Shown here in pieces: positions 54,123 to 64,000 of a stretch of 64,000 bases of DNA; position 1 is the stretch's first letter, and each line of letters begins with the position of its first letter. A program made the position numbers and the translations under genes. The notes under the pieces were generated by a model, which searched no databases, was not told the DNA's origin, and saw only the letters and a list, made by a program, of their open reading frames with translations. This DNA comes from Christensenella minuta. GTDB taxonomy: Bacteria > Bacillota > Clostridia > Christensenellales > Christensenellaceae. The stretch lies in NCBI RefSeq assembly GCF_003628755.1, contig NZ_CP029256.1, forward strand, positions 1,631,585 to 1,695,584. Direction: 5' to 3'.

Positions 54123-55949
54123 TCACCCTTCCGGATGGAAGTGCCGGTAAACTGCCTGCGCGACGTTTGCGGGCACGCCCTTTGCGTTCATCAGCTCCTC
54201 GCACGTCGCCGCCCTGACGTTCTTCACGCTGCCGAACGCCTTTAAAAGCGCCCGCTTACGCGTCTGCCCGATTCCTTCGATTTTATCCAGTTCACCCGTA
54301 TGATGCCGTTTCTCGCGCAGTTTGCGGTGATAGGAAATGGCAAAATGGTGGGCCTCGTCGCGAATCCCCGTCACAAGCCGGAATTCCGGACTTCCCACCT
54401 GCAAAAGAATGCTCTCGTCCCGTCCGGGCACAAAGATTTCCTCCTGCTTTTTCGCAAGGCTGACGATCGGTATTTCCTCACATCCCAAAGAAAAAAGGGC
54501 GTCGCGCGCCGCGTGGAGCTGGCCCTTGCCGCCGTCGATAATAATCAGGTCCGGCATGGGCAGGAAGCTCTCATCCCCCTGCAACCCGCGTAAAAGCCGC
54601 CGCGTAAGCGCTTCGTTTAAGGAAGCAAAATCGTCCGCGCCTTCAAACGATTTAATGCGGAAACGGCGATTTTTCTTGCGGTCCGGTTTTCCGTCCGTGA
54701 ACACCACCATGGAAGCGACGTTATCCGTCCCCTGGGTATTGGAAATATCATAGCATTCGATACGGCGAAGGTCCGCATCCAGATTGAGCGCCTTGGCAAG
54801 ATTCCCTGCCGCAGCTTCGCGCTGCGCCTGCATGCCCTCTTTTATCTTGACCGCATCGCCCGCGTTTTTCTTCGCAAGCTCTGCGAGCTTGCGATTATCC
54901 CCGCGCGCCGCCTCTTTGATCGCCACTTTAGACCCCCGTTTTTCGCTGAGCCACTGCATGAGCAACTCTGCATCATCAGGCCGGGGCAAGGTATAGATAT
55001 GCTTGGGAATTCCGCTTTTTTCCGCGTAATACTGCTGCAAAAATTCACCCATGAGTTCGGAAAGCGGTTCTCCCTCATAGTCGAAATAATATTTCTGTGC
55101 GTAATTGAGTTTTCCGTCGCGAAATAAGAAAGCCTGCACAACTGCTGTTTTGAGGCCTTTTTCCACAGCGAATATATCTTTGTCATCAAGGTTAGGAAAT
55201 CCGGCGCGCTGTTTTTCACGGATGCGGTCGATAAGCGCAATGCGGTCGCGCAGCAGGGCCGCCTGCTCATAGTTCATACTCTCGGCGGCTTCGTTCATCT
55301 TACGTACGAGCTCCCTGCGTACCGTGAGATTATTTCCCGACACTACACTGATTACTTCCTTCACCAGCTCGCCGTATTCTTCCCGGCTGACTTTCCCGGT
55401 ACACGGCCCGATACAGCGCCCCATCTCGTAATTGAGGCACGGCCTGTCGCCCCGCGCGATCATACGCGGAATATCATTTTTGCAGCTCCGCAGCGGATAC
55501 AGGCGGTATACCTGGTCGAGTACGTCGCGGATGACATGCGCGGCGATAAACGGCCCGTAATATTTTGCGCCGTCTTCCTTCACGCTGCGCACCACCGTAA
55601 CGCGCGGGAAGTCCTCGTTCAGGTCTACGCGCACATAGGGAAAGTGTTTATCGTCCTTCAAGAGGATATTATAATAAGGACGGTATTTCTTGATGAGGTT
55701 GCACTCGAGGATCAGCGCCTCCAGTTCCGTATCCGTAATGATATATTCAAAGTCCGCAATGTGGCTGACCATAGCCGCGACTTTCGGGTATTTCTGCGCT
55801 TCCCTGCGGAAATACTGGCTGACGCGGTTTTTCAGCACCCGCGCCTTGCCGACATAGATCACCTCTCCGTCCTTATCGCGCATGATGTATACGCCCGGAC
55901 TTTGCGGCAGGTTTTTAATTTTTTTTTGCAGGGTTTCTGTTAATTCCAT
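54123..55949 (-). CDS. uvrC: Excinuclease ABC subunit C
   Basis: 608 residues. Makes both incisions in nucleotide excision repair. GIY-YIG nuclease at the N-terminus (SPGVYIMRDKDGEVIYVGKA), UVR domain (VRKMNEAAESMNYEQAALLRD), RNase H-like domain (RRIECYDISNTQGTDNVASMVVF) and C-terminal helix-hairpin-helix pair. The start at MELTETLQ fits the family, but no Shine-Dalgarno precedes it; a TATAAT lies only four bases upstream, so the message may be nearly leaderless. A GTG 15 codons upstream is the alternative. Confidence 0.95.
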   Translation of the reverse strand: MELTETLQKKIKNLPQSPGVYIMRDKDGEVIYVGKARVLKNRVSQYFRREAQKYPKVAAMVSHIADFEYIITDTELEALILECNLIKKYRPYYNILLKDDKHFPYVRVDLNEDFPRVTVVRSVKEDGAKYYGPFIAAHVIRDVLDQVYRLYPLRSCKNDIPRMIARGDRPCLNYEMGRCIGPCTGKVSREEYGELVKEVISVVSGNNLTVRRELVRKMNEAAESMNYEQAALLRDRIALIDRIREKQRAGFPNLDDKDIFAVEKGLKTAVVQAFLFRDGKLNYAQKYYFDYEGEPLSELMGEFLQQYYAEKSGIPKHIYTLPRPDDAELLMQWLSEKRGSKVAIKEAARGDNRKLAELAKKNAGDAVKIKEGMQAQREAAAGNLAKALNLDADLRRIECYDISNTQGTDNVASMVVFTDGKPDRKKNRRFRIKSFEGADDFASLNEALTRRLLRGLQGDESFLPMPDLIIIDGGKGQLHAARDALFSLGCEEIPIVSLAKKQEEIFVPGRDESILLQVGSPEFRLVTGIRDEAHHFAISYHRKLREKRHHTGELDKIEGIGQTRKRALLKAFGSVKNVRAATCEELMNAKGVPANVAQAVYRHFHPEG

Positions 55950-56108
55950 AATTCTATTATAACCCAGTTTCTTTTCCCCGCGGAAAAAATTCACATATCA
56001 TTCAATAAATTTACAACAAAGCTTTGCGGGGGAAAGAGCGCCCGCCTGACCGGCGGAATAGGGCCGCAGGACGACAGGGAAAACGAGCCGGAGGCACGAA
56101 CTGCGACG

Positions 56109-57491
56109 TCAGTAGCCCATCTCGATCGCATGCCCGAGGATCTCCCCGGCAAGCGGCGTCGCATATCTCGAACCGAAGCCCGCGCCTTCGCCGATCACCG
56201 CAATGGCAAGCGGATGCGCCGCGTCTTCTACAAAGCCGACAAACCACGAATGGTTCTTTACTTCGCCGTCTTCCACATATTCGGCCGTACCCGTTTTTCC
56301 GCACACCGTCGCATTCCCGATATTCGCGCTCGCCGCCGTACCGTGATCCACTGTATTCCTCATATACTCCGCGACCTGCGCCGCGATGTTTTGCGGCATA
56401 ATCGTGCGGAATTCGGTGGGCGTATAGTGGAAGGAGCTGTTGCCGCCGTACCGCACGTCCTTCAGGGTGTTCGGCTGCATAACAATTCCGCCGTTCGCCA
56501 CACCCGCAGAGATCATCATGTTGTGCATGGGCGTCACAAGGTCTTCGTATTGTCCGATCCCCGCCCATGCGAGGTCTCCCTTGTTGCCGGATACGTTGAG
56601 CTGGCTGTTATACAACGTGAAATCCGGAAACTGGAAATTGTAATTGTACCCGAATTTGTTCGCCGTCTCCAGCATTGCGTTGTCGCCAAGCTCTACCGCA
56701 AGCTGGCCGAAATAGATATTGCACGATTTCTCAAAAGCCGTCCCGAAATCCACATGGCCGTGCTCCGAGGTGCAGGTGACCTTCTGGCCTTCGATGATCG
56801 CCTCGCCCGTGCAGTCGGCCTCAAGGTCCGTGACCCCGTTTTCAAGCGCCGCAGCAGCCGTGAGTATTTTCATCGTCGAGCCCGGCGGATATAATCCCTG
56901 TGTCACGCGGTTAACAAATTTTGCTCCCGATTCCTCCGTGTCCTCCTTTGCCGTATAAGGATCGAAGGTCGGTTTGGAAACGCTGGCCAGTATCTCGCCC
57001 GTCTCGTAATTCATCAGCACCACCGCGCCCGGGTCGGCGTTCATGTGGTCGTAAATATATTCGCACAGCTCCGCGTCGATGGTGAGGTACACATCCCCGC
57101 CCTTCTGCCCGCTCTGTACGCTGTTGAGCTTATCTACCACGTTTTGATCGTATCCGTAAAGGTATTTCGCAAACAGGGTCTCCGCCCCGAGGGATTTCCC
57201 GTAAATATCGCCTACGGTATGGCTGACTGCACGGCGCATATCCTCGCTTTCCGCATATTTGCGTTCCCCGTTCTCAGTGTAGGCCAGCGGGATTCCGTTC
57301 CGGTCATAGATCGTTCCCGCGTTTTCGATATTTTTGGACGCTGAAATGCGCGGATTATACGGCGTCGTAAACCATTGGTCTCCATACACTACCGTAGAAT
57401 ACAAAAGATAGGAACCGAGCAGCACAAACAAACAGCAGAAAACGCCGAGCATGACGCGCATATTCTTTTTTAAGTTCGGTTTTTTCTTCAT
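56109..57491 (-). CDS. Penicillin-binding protein (PbpA/FtsI-like transpeptidase)
   Basis: 460 residues. Short cytoplasmic tail, one membrane helix (about 12-32), then the transpeptidase: PPGSTMK (active Ser205), SCN (256-258) and KTGTAEYV. The dimerisation domain is short, as in mycobacterial PbpA-type class B PBPs. Cross-links peptidoglycan outside the cell. Four bases of overlap with the upstream FtsW/RodA gene show they are made together. Confidence 0.92.
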   Translation of the reverse strand: MKKKPNLKKNMRVMLGVFCCLFVLLGSYLLYSTVVYGDQWFTTPYNPRISASKNIENAGTIYDRNGIPLAYTENGERKYAESEDMRRAVSHTVGDIYGKSLGAETLFAKYLYGYDQNVVDKLNSVQSGQKGGDVYLTIDAELCEYIYDHMNADPGAVVLMNYETGEILASVSKPTFDPYTAKEDTEESGAKFVNRVTQGLYPPGSTMKILTAAAALENGVTDLEADCTGEAIIEGQKVTCTSEHGHVDFGTAFEKSCNIYFGQLAVELGDNAMLETANKFGYNYNFQFPDFTLYNSQLNVSGNKGDLAWAGIGQYEDLVTPMHNMMISAGVANGGIVMQPNTLKDVRYGGNSSFHYTPTEFRTIMPQNIAAQVAEYMRNTVDHGTAASANIGNATVCGKTGTAEYVEDGEVKNHSWFVGFVEDAAHPLAIAVIGEGAGFGSRYATPLAGEILGHAIEMGY

Positions 57492-58738
57492 GCCACGCCG
57501 CCTCCCATCTCTTCCAGTTCGGCTTCCTCGTATTCGCCGTTTTTGAGGGCCACCCCCTCGATGATGCCAAGCTGCATCATGGCGGACAGCATCGAGCTGC
57601 CGCCCGAGCTTACGAAGGGCATCGTGATACCTGTAAGCGGAATCAGCTTAATCACGCCGCCGATAATAATAAAGCTTTGCAGCGACAGCATTGCCGTCGC
57701 ACCGAATACGAGCAGCTTATCGAATTTCGTACGGGCATCCATCGCGATCAGAATACCACGGACAATGAACACAAGGTACAGGGCGATAATGCCGATTGCA
57801 ACGATTATGCCGAATTCCTCGGCGATCGCCGCAAAAATATAGTCGGACGTACCCACAGGAATCACCTCCGGCATCCCGAGTCCAAGGCCGGTGCCAAGAA
57901 GCCCGCCGCTCGCAATCGCCAGCAGGCCCTGCACGATCTGGTAGCCCTTATCATTATAGGTTGCCCACGGGTCCTGCCACACTTCTACGCGCGTCCTCAC
58001 ATGGTCGAAAACCTTATAGGAAAGAAACGCGCCGCCCGCGAACGCCGCGGTTGCGCCAAGCGTAATCCCTATGCTGCCCGTTCCCACATAAAACACGATC
58101 AGGAAGGTGCCCGCGAAAAGGAGCGCCGCGCCGAGATCACGCGATAAAACGAGCAGGCCTACACACGCGATCGTAAAAACAAAATACGGCCACATGTCGC
58201 GTTTCCTGTCCCGCGAGGAGAGGAAGTACGCGGTCACGATCAGAAACAGTATTTTTGCGAATTCACTCGGCTGGAAGGAAAACGGGCCGATATTGATCCA
58301 GTTTTTAGCGCCGCCCACCCTGCTTGCAAAAATCAGGGTCATTCCAAGCATACCGACGGCAAGAATCATAAACACCCAGTTCAGTTTTCCAAAATCGTGC
58401 GATCTCTTGATGACCAGCATCGCGATTACCATGCACACATTGCCGATCAGGACCCAGATCAGCTGCTTCTGCGCTACTTCCGGATCGATACGGTACAAGA
58501 TTACGATGCTGATGATGCATAGAAAATCGGCGATCAGGAGCGAAAACCGTTCGAGATGCTTGAAGATGCCCTTCAATACATTGTATTGCACGATAATAAA
58601 CACGGCAAAAATAACGCCGAGAACCGCCGTCTCCATGTTGAACGCACCGCCCGAAAACGAAAGCAGAAACATTCCCGACAATAAAAACAATATCATGAAA
58701 GCGAGGATGATCCCCGCTCCGAATCTCTTAATTATCAT
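57488..58738 (-). CDS. FtsW/RodA/SpoVE family glycosyltransferase
   Basis: 416 residues, ten helices. SEDS family: polymerises peptidoglycan with its partner class B PBP. Signatures include NWINIGPFSFQPSEFAKI, SRDLGAALLF, EVWQDPWATYNDKGYQIVQG, and TGITMPFVSSGGSSML. Sequence does not decide between elongation (RodA) and division (FtsW); the adjacent PbpA-type PBP and FHA gene recall the mycobacterial fhaB-rodA-pbpA cluster. Overlaps the FHA gene by 11 bases. Confidence 0.93.
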   Translation of the reverse strand: MIIKRFGAGIILAFMILFLLSGMFLLSFSGGAFNMETAVLGVIFAVFIIVQYNVLKGIFKHLERFSLLIADFLCIISIVILYRIDPEVAQKQLIWVLIGNVCMVIAMLVIKRSHDFGKLNWVFMILAVGMLGMTLIFASRVGGAKNWINIGPFSFQPSEFAKILFLIVTAYFLSSRDRKRDMWPYFVFTIACVGLLVLSRDLGAALLFAGTFLIVFYVGTGSIGITLGATAAFAGGAFLSYKVFDHVRTRVEVWQDPWATYNDKGYQIVQGLLAIASGGLLGTGLGLGMPEVIPVGTSDYIFAAIAEEFGIIVAIGIIALYLVFIVRGILIAMDARTKFDKLLVFGATAMLSLQSFIIIGGVIKLIPLTGITMPFVSSGGSSMLSAMMQLGIIEGVALKNGEYEEAELEEMGGGVA

Positions 58739-59186
58739 GCTCTATCCTCGTCCTCTTAAAGTAGATGCGCAGCTCCACGTCGCCAAACGATACCGAGTCC
58801 CCCGTTTTCAGCTTGTGCGCGTTGACCGCCCTGCGCCCATTGATTTTGGTGGGCGCTTTTGCCGCAGGCTCAAGGTAATAATCGTCCCCGTCCTGGAAAA
58901 TGGCTGCGTGGTTTTTTTTCACCGTCCTGTCCGGCAGGACGATATCGCAGCGCGAATCGCTGCCGATGGTGTTGTTTTCGCGCAGGCCGAAACGGTCGCC
59001 TATAAACTCGCGCGGCCCGCCGATAATCTTCATATAGCCGCCGAACTGGCTGATCTCCGTCATCACAAATTTCTTCTGCTGGTATTCTTTGTAGGAAATA
59101 TAAATTACCGCAATGAGGATTACGAGCACCGCGGCAATAAACCAATACCGCAGGGCATATGCCGCAACTTCATAAGCCGATTCCAT
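58728..59186 (-). CDS. Membrane-anchored FHA-domain protein
   Basis: 152 residues. Membrane helix (about residues 12-32), then a forkhead-associated domain (about 60-140): GLRENNTIGSDSRCDIVLPD, VKKNHAAIF and KINGRRAVNAHKLKTGD. FHA domains bind phosphothreonine; here it probably links a Ser/Thr kinase signal to the downstream SEDS-PBP pair. No PASTA kinase is in the window. Confidence 0.9.
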   Translation of the reverse strand: MESAYEVAAYALRYWFIAAVLVILIAVIYISYKEYQQKKFVMTEISQFGGYMKIIGGPREFIGDRFGLRENNTIGSDSRCDIVLPDRTVKKNHAAIFQDGDDYYLEPAAKAPTKINGRRAVNAHKLKTGDSVSFGDVELRIYFKRTRIEHDN

Positions 59187-59302
59187 AAAGCACTTCCCTT
59201 CTTCCAGTCTGGTTGTCCGCGTCCTGAGACAGGCCGTTCAAAACGCTTCCTGCGCGCGCCGCGCCTGTTTTCCTCCCTGGCCGCCGGTCTTGCGTACGCC
59301 CG

Positions 59303-59845
59303 TCAAAACTCTCCCGTATTTAAAAGTTTATTCCTCAGGGCTCCGTAATACCATTGTGTAATTTTAGTAAAAAGCCAGTCGTAGAGCAGGAACGCGAGCT
59401 CCCCTGCGATCACAAGCCCCCACCACGGCACCGCGAACGGAAACTGCTCCGTCATCCATCCGCCCGTCTGGAAATAAATCAGGGCTGCAAATACATTGAA
59501 ATACACCAGTTTTTTCAGCAGGTTAAGACTTCCCCTGCGGTCCGCATCTACAAAATATTTAAAAATCCCATAATGCCCAAAAAAGAACAAATACGGCAGC
59601 ACGCCCGTTTTAACAGGCAGGATCAGGAAGCCCAAAAACACAACGCAGATAAATGAAATGACCGCCGCCGCGGGCATGCGCTCCACCATGATCCCCATAA
59701 CAAACAGCGAGGAAATAAAATACATCGTGATGCGCAGGATGGGAAGCGTATCCGCCAAATATAATGCCAGCAGCGTAAACGCCGCAAACATGACCACAAG
59801 GCTCCCCTTGTTCGTCCTTTTTCCGTAACCCCTTGCTATTGCCAT
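59303..59845 (-). CDS. Five-helix membrane protein of unknown function
   Basis: 180 residues with five hydrophobic segments (about 17-35, 37-52, 58-90, 108-128 and 138-160), KFVYF-like and YDWLFTKITQWYY motifs at the end. It resembles small uncharacterised Firmicute membrane proteins; the arrangement VYFNVFAALIYFQTGGW suggests an integral membrane role in the envelope. Start after GAGGGTAAATT. Located between J-domain and FHA genes, same strand. Confidence 0.7.
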   Translation of the reverse strand: MAIARGYGKRTNKGSLVVMFAAFTLLALYLADTLPILRITMYFISSLFVMGIMVERMPAAAVISFICVVFLGFLILPVKTGVLPYLFFFGHYGIFKYFVDADRRGSLNLLKKLVYFNVFAALIYFQTGGWMTEQFPFAVPWWGLVIAGELAFLLYDWLFTKITQWYYGALRNKLLNTGEF

Positions 59846-59856
59846 AATTTACCCTC

Positions 59857-60441
59857 TTAGATGTAACAGCACAACGCCGGCCGGCAGCACATTCCGCCCG
59901 CCACGCAACCGAGGCACAGGCACGTCGAGCAAATGCCCCACATCTTCCTTGAGCCGTCGCTTCCTTCGTTGTCCCCAAAATCCATATACATACCCGTCGC
60001 CTGCGTCATCGTACGCATCGCCTGCTCGTATTCCGCGTTGCCCGGCTCCATTTGGTAGGCGATATTAAAATGCTCCGCCGCGCCGTCATACCATCCGCGG
60101 CGGAACAAAATCACACCCATCAGGTAATGCCATTCCGCTGTGCGCCCGGACATGCGGTTCAGCATTGCTTCCGCATTGGCAAGCTCGCCGCGCTGGATCG
60201 CCATGCGCACAGCCGCAAACTGCGGCGAACTGCCGGCCTGGGTATAATTCCCCTGCTTTATTTTGGTAATCATCTCGTATGCCGCGTTGACCTGCTTTAA
60301 CTTTTCGCTTGCGGCCGCTTGCTTTTCCGGGTCGTTCGCGAAGCGGTCCGGATGGTATTTCTTAACCAGCCTGCGGTATGCCGCCTTGATTTCTTCGTCT
60401 GTGGCGTTCTCGGACACGCCGAGCACTTCATATGGATTCAT
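59857..60441 (-). CDS. J-domain protein with tetratricopeptide-like part and Cys-rich tail
   Basis: 194 residues. N-terminal J domain with HPD at 30-32 ([15 protein letters not shown]), which stimulates DnaK. Then helices like a tetratricopeptide pair ([40 protein letters not shown]). The C-terminus is hydrophobic and Cys-rich ([18 protein letters not shown]), eight Cys in about 20 residues. No glycine-rich or zinc-finger domain of DnaJ proper. It could tether Hsp70 to the membrane or to the DUF5685 protein. Confidence 0.85.
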   Translation of the reverse strand: MNPYEVLGVSENATDEEIKAAYRRLVKKYHPDRFANDPEKQAAASEKLKQVNAAYEMITKIKQGNYTQAGSSPQFAAVRMAIQRGELANAEAMLNRMSGRTAEWHYLMGVILFRRGWYDGAAEHFNIAYQMEPGNAEYEQAMRTMTQATGMYMDFGDNEGSDGSRKMWGICSTCLCLGCVAGGMCCRPALCCYI

Positions 60442-60451
60442 TCCGTATCCT

Positions 60452-61300
60452 TTATATCTTATTTTCTACCGGAGCGGTGAGCCTGCGCCCGTCTACAAGA
60501 ACCGCATGCGTCTGCTCCCTGCATCCCAGATAGATGATATTTTCCAATAATTCCCTGTTCCGTTTCAGGTCCAGGCGGGAAAGCGCTTCCGCCGCCTGGG
60601 CCAGCGTATAATATAAACTCTGTTCGATCCGCTCACGCGCGGCCTTGTCCGGGCAGCCGTACCTGCAGGCGTAAACGTTATAATTCCCCCGTTTTACGTC
60701 TTCTTTCCAGTCCTCTGCCGCGTCGATGAGGTATATCCAGCGCCCGAGGCTGTAGCCAAGGTCGTACAGGATATGCGATTGCAGCACGTCCGCATCCGTC
60801 ATGACCGTCCCGAGAAGCCGCGCATACGAATCCGCCGCGGCATCCGTATTCGGGGAATTCTCGCGTTCCAGCGCGACCAGCTCCGCGATCGTTTCATTCG
60901 CAACGCGCACCACGTTTTCATGCCGTTCCTTTGCCTTCGCATATGCTTTCTTCAGGAACAGCCGCGCAAAACGCATGCTCCGCCTGCCGTCGCGCACATG
61001 GTCTTCCGCGCTGTAGTATGCCATCAGGATATTGATATCAGCGGCATAACGGGCGGCGGGCGTAACGATCGCCGGATGCTTTTTCACCGGATGCAGCACG
61101 CACCGCTCCATCTGCGGCCCTCCCGCTTCCACGCGCAGGCCGTCCGCCAGCAGATATAAAAAAACGCTGTCGAAATTGAGCACCGCCGTCTTCCTGTATT
61201 CGCTTTTCAGCGCTTTGCACAGTCCGCAGTAGTACGCACGGTACACATTCAGCTCACGCACTTTCAGCTCTCCGGTGAGAGGCACGACATATCCAAACAT
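60452..61300 (-). CDS. DUF5685 family protein
   Basis: 282 residues, mainly alpha-helical. N-terminal motif [20 protein letters not shown] with two Cys; later [20 protein letters not shown] and [19 protein letters not shown], an Asp-rich pair that recalls helical prenyltransferase-like folds. The function is unknown. It is directly before the J-domain gene (10 bases). Confidence 0.75.
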   Translation of the reverse strand: MFGYVVPLTGELKVRELNVYRAYYCGLCKALKSEYRKTAVLNFDSVFLYLLADGLRVEAGGPQMERCVLHPVKKHPAIVTPAARYAADINILMAYYSAEDHVRDGRRSMRFARLFLKKAYAKAKERHENVVRVANETIAELVALERENSPNTDAAADSYARLLGTVMTDADVLQSHILYDLGYSLGRWIYLIDAAEDWKEDVKRGNYNVYACRYGCPDKAARERIEQSLYYTLAQAAEALSRLDLKRNRELLENIIYLGCREQTHAVLVDGRRLTAPVENKI

Positions 61301-61344
61301 AGAGTTATTATATCATCAAAAAATCGGCGTTTCCACTTTTCAAA

Positions 61345-61373
61345 AAAAAATGCGCTGTATTCGCGCATTTTTT
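61345..61373 (-). terminator. trpS terminator
   Basis: AATGCGC and GCGCATT arms, seven-base loop, flanked by A-rich and T-rich tracts, 35 bases after the trpS stop codon. Confidence 0.85.
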
Positions 61374-61407
61374 AAAAGATTGTTCATAAATAAGGGTCTT
61401 CCTCCGC

Positions 61408-62409
61408 TTACAGCTTCCTGGGCGCGAGCCCGATCTTGCGTTGCACCTTAGAAAGCGTCTTGCGTGCCGCATAGGCGGCTTTTTCCGCATTTTCTGTCAT
61501 CACGCTTTCAAGGAACGCTTTATCGCCGCGCACCTCCTGATAACGCTTTTGCAACGGCTCGAGCGCCGCAACCACAGCGTCCGTCACACCCTGCTTAAGC
61601 ACGCCGTAGCCCTGCCCCGCGAAATCCTTTTCGCTCTCCGCGACCGTCTTTCCCGTGAGCACGGAATAAATGGTCAGCAGGTTGGAAACGCCCGGTTTTT
61701 CTTCCGCATAGCGAATCTCCCCATCCGAATCCGTCACCGCGCGCCGGAGCTTCCGCGCGATCGCGTCAGGCGGGTCGAGAAGCGAAATAAACGCATTCTC
61801 GTTCTCATCCGATTTAGACATCTTCTTTTCCGGCTCCTGCAGGCTCATGATCTTTGCCCCCGCCTTGGGAATATATGGTTCCGGTACCGTAAACACGCCG
61901 CCATAAATATTGTTGAAACGAATGGCGATATCGCGCGTGAGCTCAAGATGCTGTTTCTGGTCGACCCCGACAGGTACAAGGTCCGCCTGATAGAGCAGAA
62001 TATCGGCCGCCATCAGCACCGGATAGGTGAACAGTCCGGCATTGATATTATCCCCCGCTTTCGCGCTTTTTTCCTTGAACTGCGTCATGCGGGAAAGCTC
62101 ACCCATATAGGTAAAGCAGTTTAAAAGCCACGCAAGCTCCGCGTGGGCGCTTACGTGAGACTGCATATACAGCACATTCTTTTTCGGGTCGATTCCCGAA
62201 GCAATTAATATAGCCATGGTGTCCAGCGTGCGCCGGCGAAGCGTGGCCGGATCCTGCCGCACGGTGATCGCGTGAAGGTCCACCACACAGTAGTAGCAAT
62301 CATATTCGTCCTGGAGCGCCACCCAGTTTTTTACCGCTCCAAGATAGTTCCCTAGCGTCAGGATGCCCGAAGGCTGGATACCGCTGAAGATCGTTTTCTT
62401 TCCGTCCAT
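61408..62409 (-). CDS. trpS: Tryptophanyl-tRNA synthetase
   Basis: 333 residues. Class I synthetase: the HIGH-equivalent region [23 protein letters not shown] as [10 protein letters not shown], and the substrate region [22 protein letters not shown]. Length normal. It starts five bases after threonine synthase, an odd pairing; no trp T-box or attenuator is seen. Shine-Dalgarno GGGGGAC lies inside the end of thrC. Confidence 0.97.
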   Translation of the reverse strand: MDGKKTIFSGIQPSGILTLGNYLGAVKNWVALQDEYDCYYCVVDLHAITVRQDPATLRRRTLDTMAILIASGIDPKKNVLYMQSHVSAHAELAWLLNCFTYMGELSRMTQFKEKSAKAGDNINAGLFTYPVLMAADILLYQADLVPVGVDQKQHLELTRDIAIRFNNIYGGVFTVPEPYIPKAGAKIMSLQEPEKKMSKSDENENAFISLLDPPDAIARKLRRAVTDSDGEIRYAEEKPGVSNLLTIYSVLTGKTVAESEKDFAGQGYGVLKQGVTDAVVAALEPLQKRYQEVRGDKAFLESVMTENAEKAAYAARKTLSKVQRKIGLAPRKL

Positions 62410-62414
62410 ACGCT

Positions 62415-63905
62415 TTAGTCCCCCATCCGGCTGATAAATTTTTCCACCGCCGTTTTGAGCCCGGTCCGCTCTACGCAGTCCGGATGCAGCACCGGTTTTT
62501 CGTGCAGGCCGGCGATCTGCGGCGGGATCTGCGTTCCCGTGATCTGCGACAGCTGGCGCGCCGCCTCAAACGCATCCGGCACGTCCTGCCCGGATACGCA
62601 GCGAAGCACATCCTGCGTAAATTTATAGGGATTTGCCGTGGAAACTACGACGGCGGGCGCACCGTCGCCCGTCTGCCTCCTATATTTTTCGCCCACGCAC
62701 CGCGCCACCGCCGTATGCGGATCAATGAGGTAGCCGTAGGTCTCGAAGACCGTTTTAATCGTTTGCGCCGTTTCCGTTTCGTCGCAGAAATCCGCCCAGA
62801 ACGTCTCCCGGAGGCCCGCCTGCGTTTCGGCCGGGATCTCATACCTGCCGTTTTGTTTCAGCGCGTTCATCCATGCGCGTACCTGCACGTCGTCACGTCC
62901 GGCGACCTCGAACAGCAGCCGCTCGAGATTGCTTGAGATCAGGATGTCCATCGAGGGGGACATCGTCTTGTGGAAGGTCCTGTTTGCGTCATACACGCTT
63001 TTATTGAAGAAATCCGTGAGCACGTTGTTTCCGTTGGACGCGCAGACCAGCTTTTTCACGGGCAAGCCCATGCGTTTTGCGTAATAGCCCGCGAGTATAT
63101 TGCCAAAGTTGCCCGTAGGCACGATAAAGCTGATCTCCTGTCCGTTCTCGATCCTTCCATCCGCCGCCAGCTTTGCATAGGCATAAATATAATAAGCCAC
63201 CTGTGGGATCAACCGGCCGAAATTGATCGAATTCGCAGACGAGAATGTATAGCCTGCTTCCTTCAGGAACGCCTTCAGGGCATTGTCCGCAAACAGTGCC
63301 TTTACGCCCGTTTGCGCGTCGTCAAAATTTCCCCGCACGCCGCACACCGCGACGTTGCCGCCCTCCTGCGTGACCATCTGCAGCTTCTGCATCGTCGCCA
63401 CGCCGTCCGCCGGGTAAAACACTTCGATCGCCGTGCGCGGGACGTCCTTGAAGCCCTCGAGCGCAGCCTTGCCAGTATCCCCCGAGGTCGCGGTCAGGAT
63501 CAGCACGTTTTCCTGCTGTTTATGGATGTCGAGCGCTTTACGGATAAGACGCGGCAATACTTGCAGCGCCATATCTTTAAATGCGAGCGTCGGTCCATGC
63601 GTAAGCTCCATCACATAATCTACGGAGGTGAGTTCTTTTATGGGCACGACCCGCGAGTCGTCGAACGTCCCGTATGCCTGCTGGGTGATCTCCGCAAGGG
63701 CCGCCTCGTCCATATCAAAGAAATACTGCAATACGCGCGCTGCAAGAATATCGTATTCGTGCGCCGCATACGCTTTCATTTCTTCAAGGTCGATCTGCGG
63801 GAACGATTCGGGCACAAACAGCCCGCCGTCCGCCGCGATCCCCTGGAGCACCGCCTTTGTAGCGGGGATGGAATTCATTTTTCCGCGCGTGCTTAAAACC
63901 TGCAT
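62415..63905 (-). CDS. thrC: Threonine synthase
   Basis: 496 residues. PLP enzyme making threonine from O-phosphohomoserine. Long (yeast/E. coli type) form: N-terminal [32 protein letters not shown] lysine in LAFKDMALQ, phosphate-binding [15 protein letters not shown] and [22 protein letters not shown] at 63905 after GAAGGAGAAGAAAAGACA. Homoserine dehydrogenase is at 1543-2820; homoserine kinase is not in the window. Confidence 0.96.
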   Translation of the reverse strand: MQVLSTRGKMNSIPATKAVLQGIAADGGLFVPESFPQIDLEEMKAYAAHEYDILAARVLQYFFDMDEAALAEITQQAYGTFDDSRVVPIKELTSVDYVMELTHGPTLAFKDMALQVLPRLIRKALDIHKQQENVLILTATSGDTGKAALEGFKDVPRTAIEVFYPADGVATMQKLQMVTQEGGNVAVCGVRGNFDDAQTGVKALFADNALKAFLKEAGYTFSSANSINFGRLIPQVAYYIYAYAKLAADGRIENGQEISFIVPTGNFGNILAGYYAKRMGLPVKKLVCASNGNNVLTDFFNKSVYDANRTFHKTMSPSMDILISSNLERLLFEVAGRDDVQVRAWMNALKQNGRYEIPAETQAGLRETFWADFCDETETAQTIKTVFETYGYLIDPHTAVARCVGEKYRRQTGDGAPAVVVSTANPYKFTQDVLRCVSGQDVPDAFEAARQLSQITGTQIPPQIAGLHEKPVLHPDCVERTGLKTAVEKFISRMGD

Positions 63906-64000
63906 TGTCTTTTCTTCTCCTTCATTTGAAACGTGAAAAGCGGACAGCCGCACGAATCTGCTGCGGAAGAGCGCTCTCCGCCGCCCGCACATGCTACATG
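63906..64000 (-). promoter_or_regulatory. thrC upstream region
   Basis: Contains a hairpin-forming GCGGA-AGAGCGCTC-TCCGC stretch near 63961-63980 in the thrC leader. No promoter consensus is clear in the visible part and no T-box sequence is present. The region continues outside the window. Confidence 0.3.

Noticed and set aside
63906-64000. T-box or threonine attenuator before thrC
   Set aside because: Only a simple inverted repeat is visible; there is no T-box consensus, run of Thr codons or terminator.
1-64000. CRISPR arrays, tRNA genes, prophage
   Set aside because: No regularly spaced repeats, no TPsiC-like GTTCGAATC with cloverleaf context and no phage structural or integrase genes were found.

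Overview
The window is a stretch of chromosome from a low-to-mid GC Firmicute, most likely an anaerobic member of the Clostridia; the roughly even base composition would suit a Christensenella-like lineage, but I cannot prove that. The evidence is HPr kinase with a Crh-like protein, RapZ/WhiA, a glycine T-box in front of a single-chain glycyl-tRNA synthetase, type III pantothenate kinase with a PanT-like transporter, an NfnAB electron-bifurcating transhydrogenase and Shine-Dalgarno-led genes. About 57 protein genes fill the window. I see no rRNA, tRNA, CRISPR array, prophage or intact insertion sequence. Most coding sequence is on the minus strand on both sides of the middle, so no replication strand switch is visible.

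Left part (1-16.3 kb): a minus-strand set runs from a pantothenate transporter and coaX through homoserine dehydrogenase, a cupin and LemA into a truncated DUF2207 protein. TspO and a zinc-ribbon protein follow, then T-box-controlled glyS. A six-gene catabolic operon (M20 deacylase/peptidase, class III aminotransferase, ribose-type ABC transporter, FucI-like protein) has a near-consensus promoter, and a LacI regulator gene lies just upstream. The same palindrome lies at the operon and at the regulator's own upstream region.

Middle (16.6-35 kb): orphan cobT, an internally deleted IS200/IS605 transposase relic, a zinc/cadmium-type P-ATPase with its ArsR repressor and a recognisable operator, Nudix hydrolase, a surface 5'-nucleotidase, an esterase, ferritin, a MATE pump with its TetR repressor and operator, and nfnAB. 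An AT-rich intergenic region carries three perfect DnaA boxes. A membrane-anchored beta-propeller, YhhN, a TrkA-C membrane protein, a hypoxanthine-DNA glycosylase and an acetyltransferase follow.

Right part (35-64 kb): a three-gene operon encodes a pentameric ligand-gated ion channel homologue, a Kv-like potassium channel and an ECF-S-like membrane protein; this is the most unusual system in the window. Next come glycerol-1-phosphate dehydrogenase, an AraL-like phosphatase and a xylulokinase, then pfkA and dnaE. A plus-strand cluster, hprK-murB-PHP-rapZ-whiA-crh, follows the Bacillus yvc order but lacks yvcK, and its HPr homologue has lysine at position 15 and keeps serine 46. The window ends with a diguanylate cyclase, uvrC, a divisome/elongasome set (PBP, FtsW/RodA, FHA) linked to a J-domain protein and DUF5685, then trpS and thrC. 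Homoserine dehydrogenase at one end and threonine synthase at the other belong to the same pathway.
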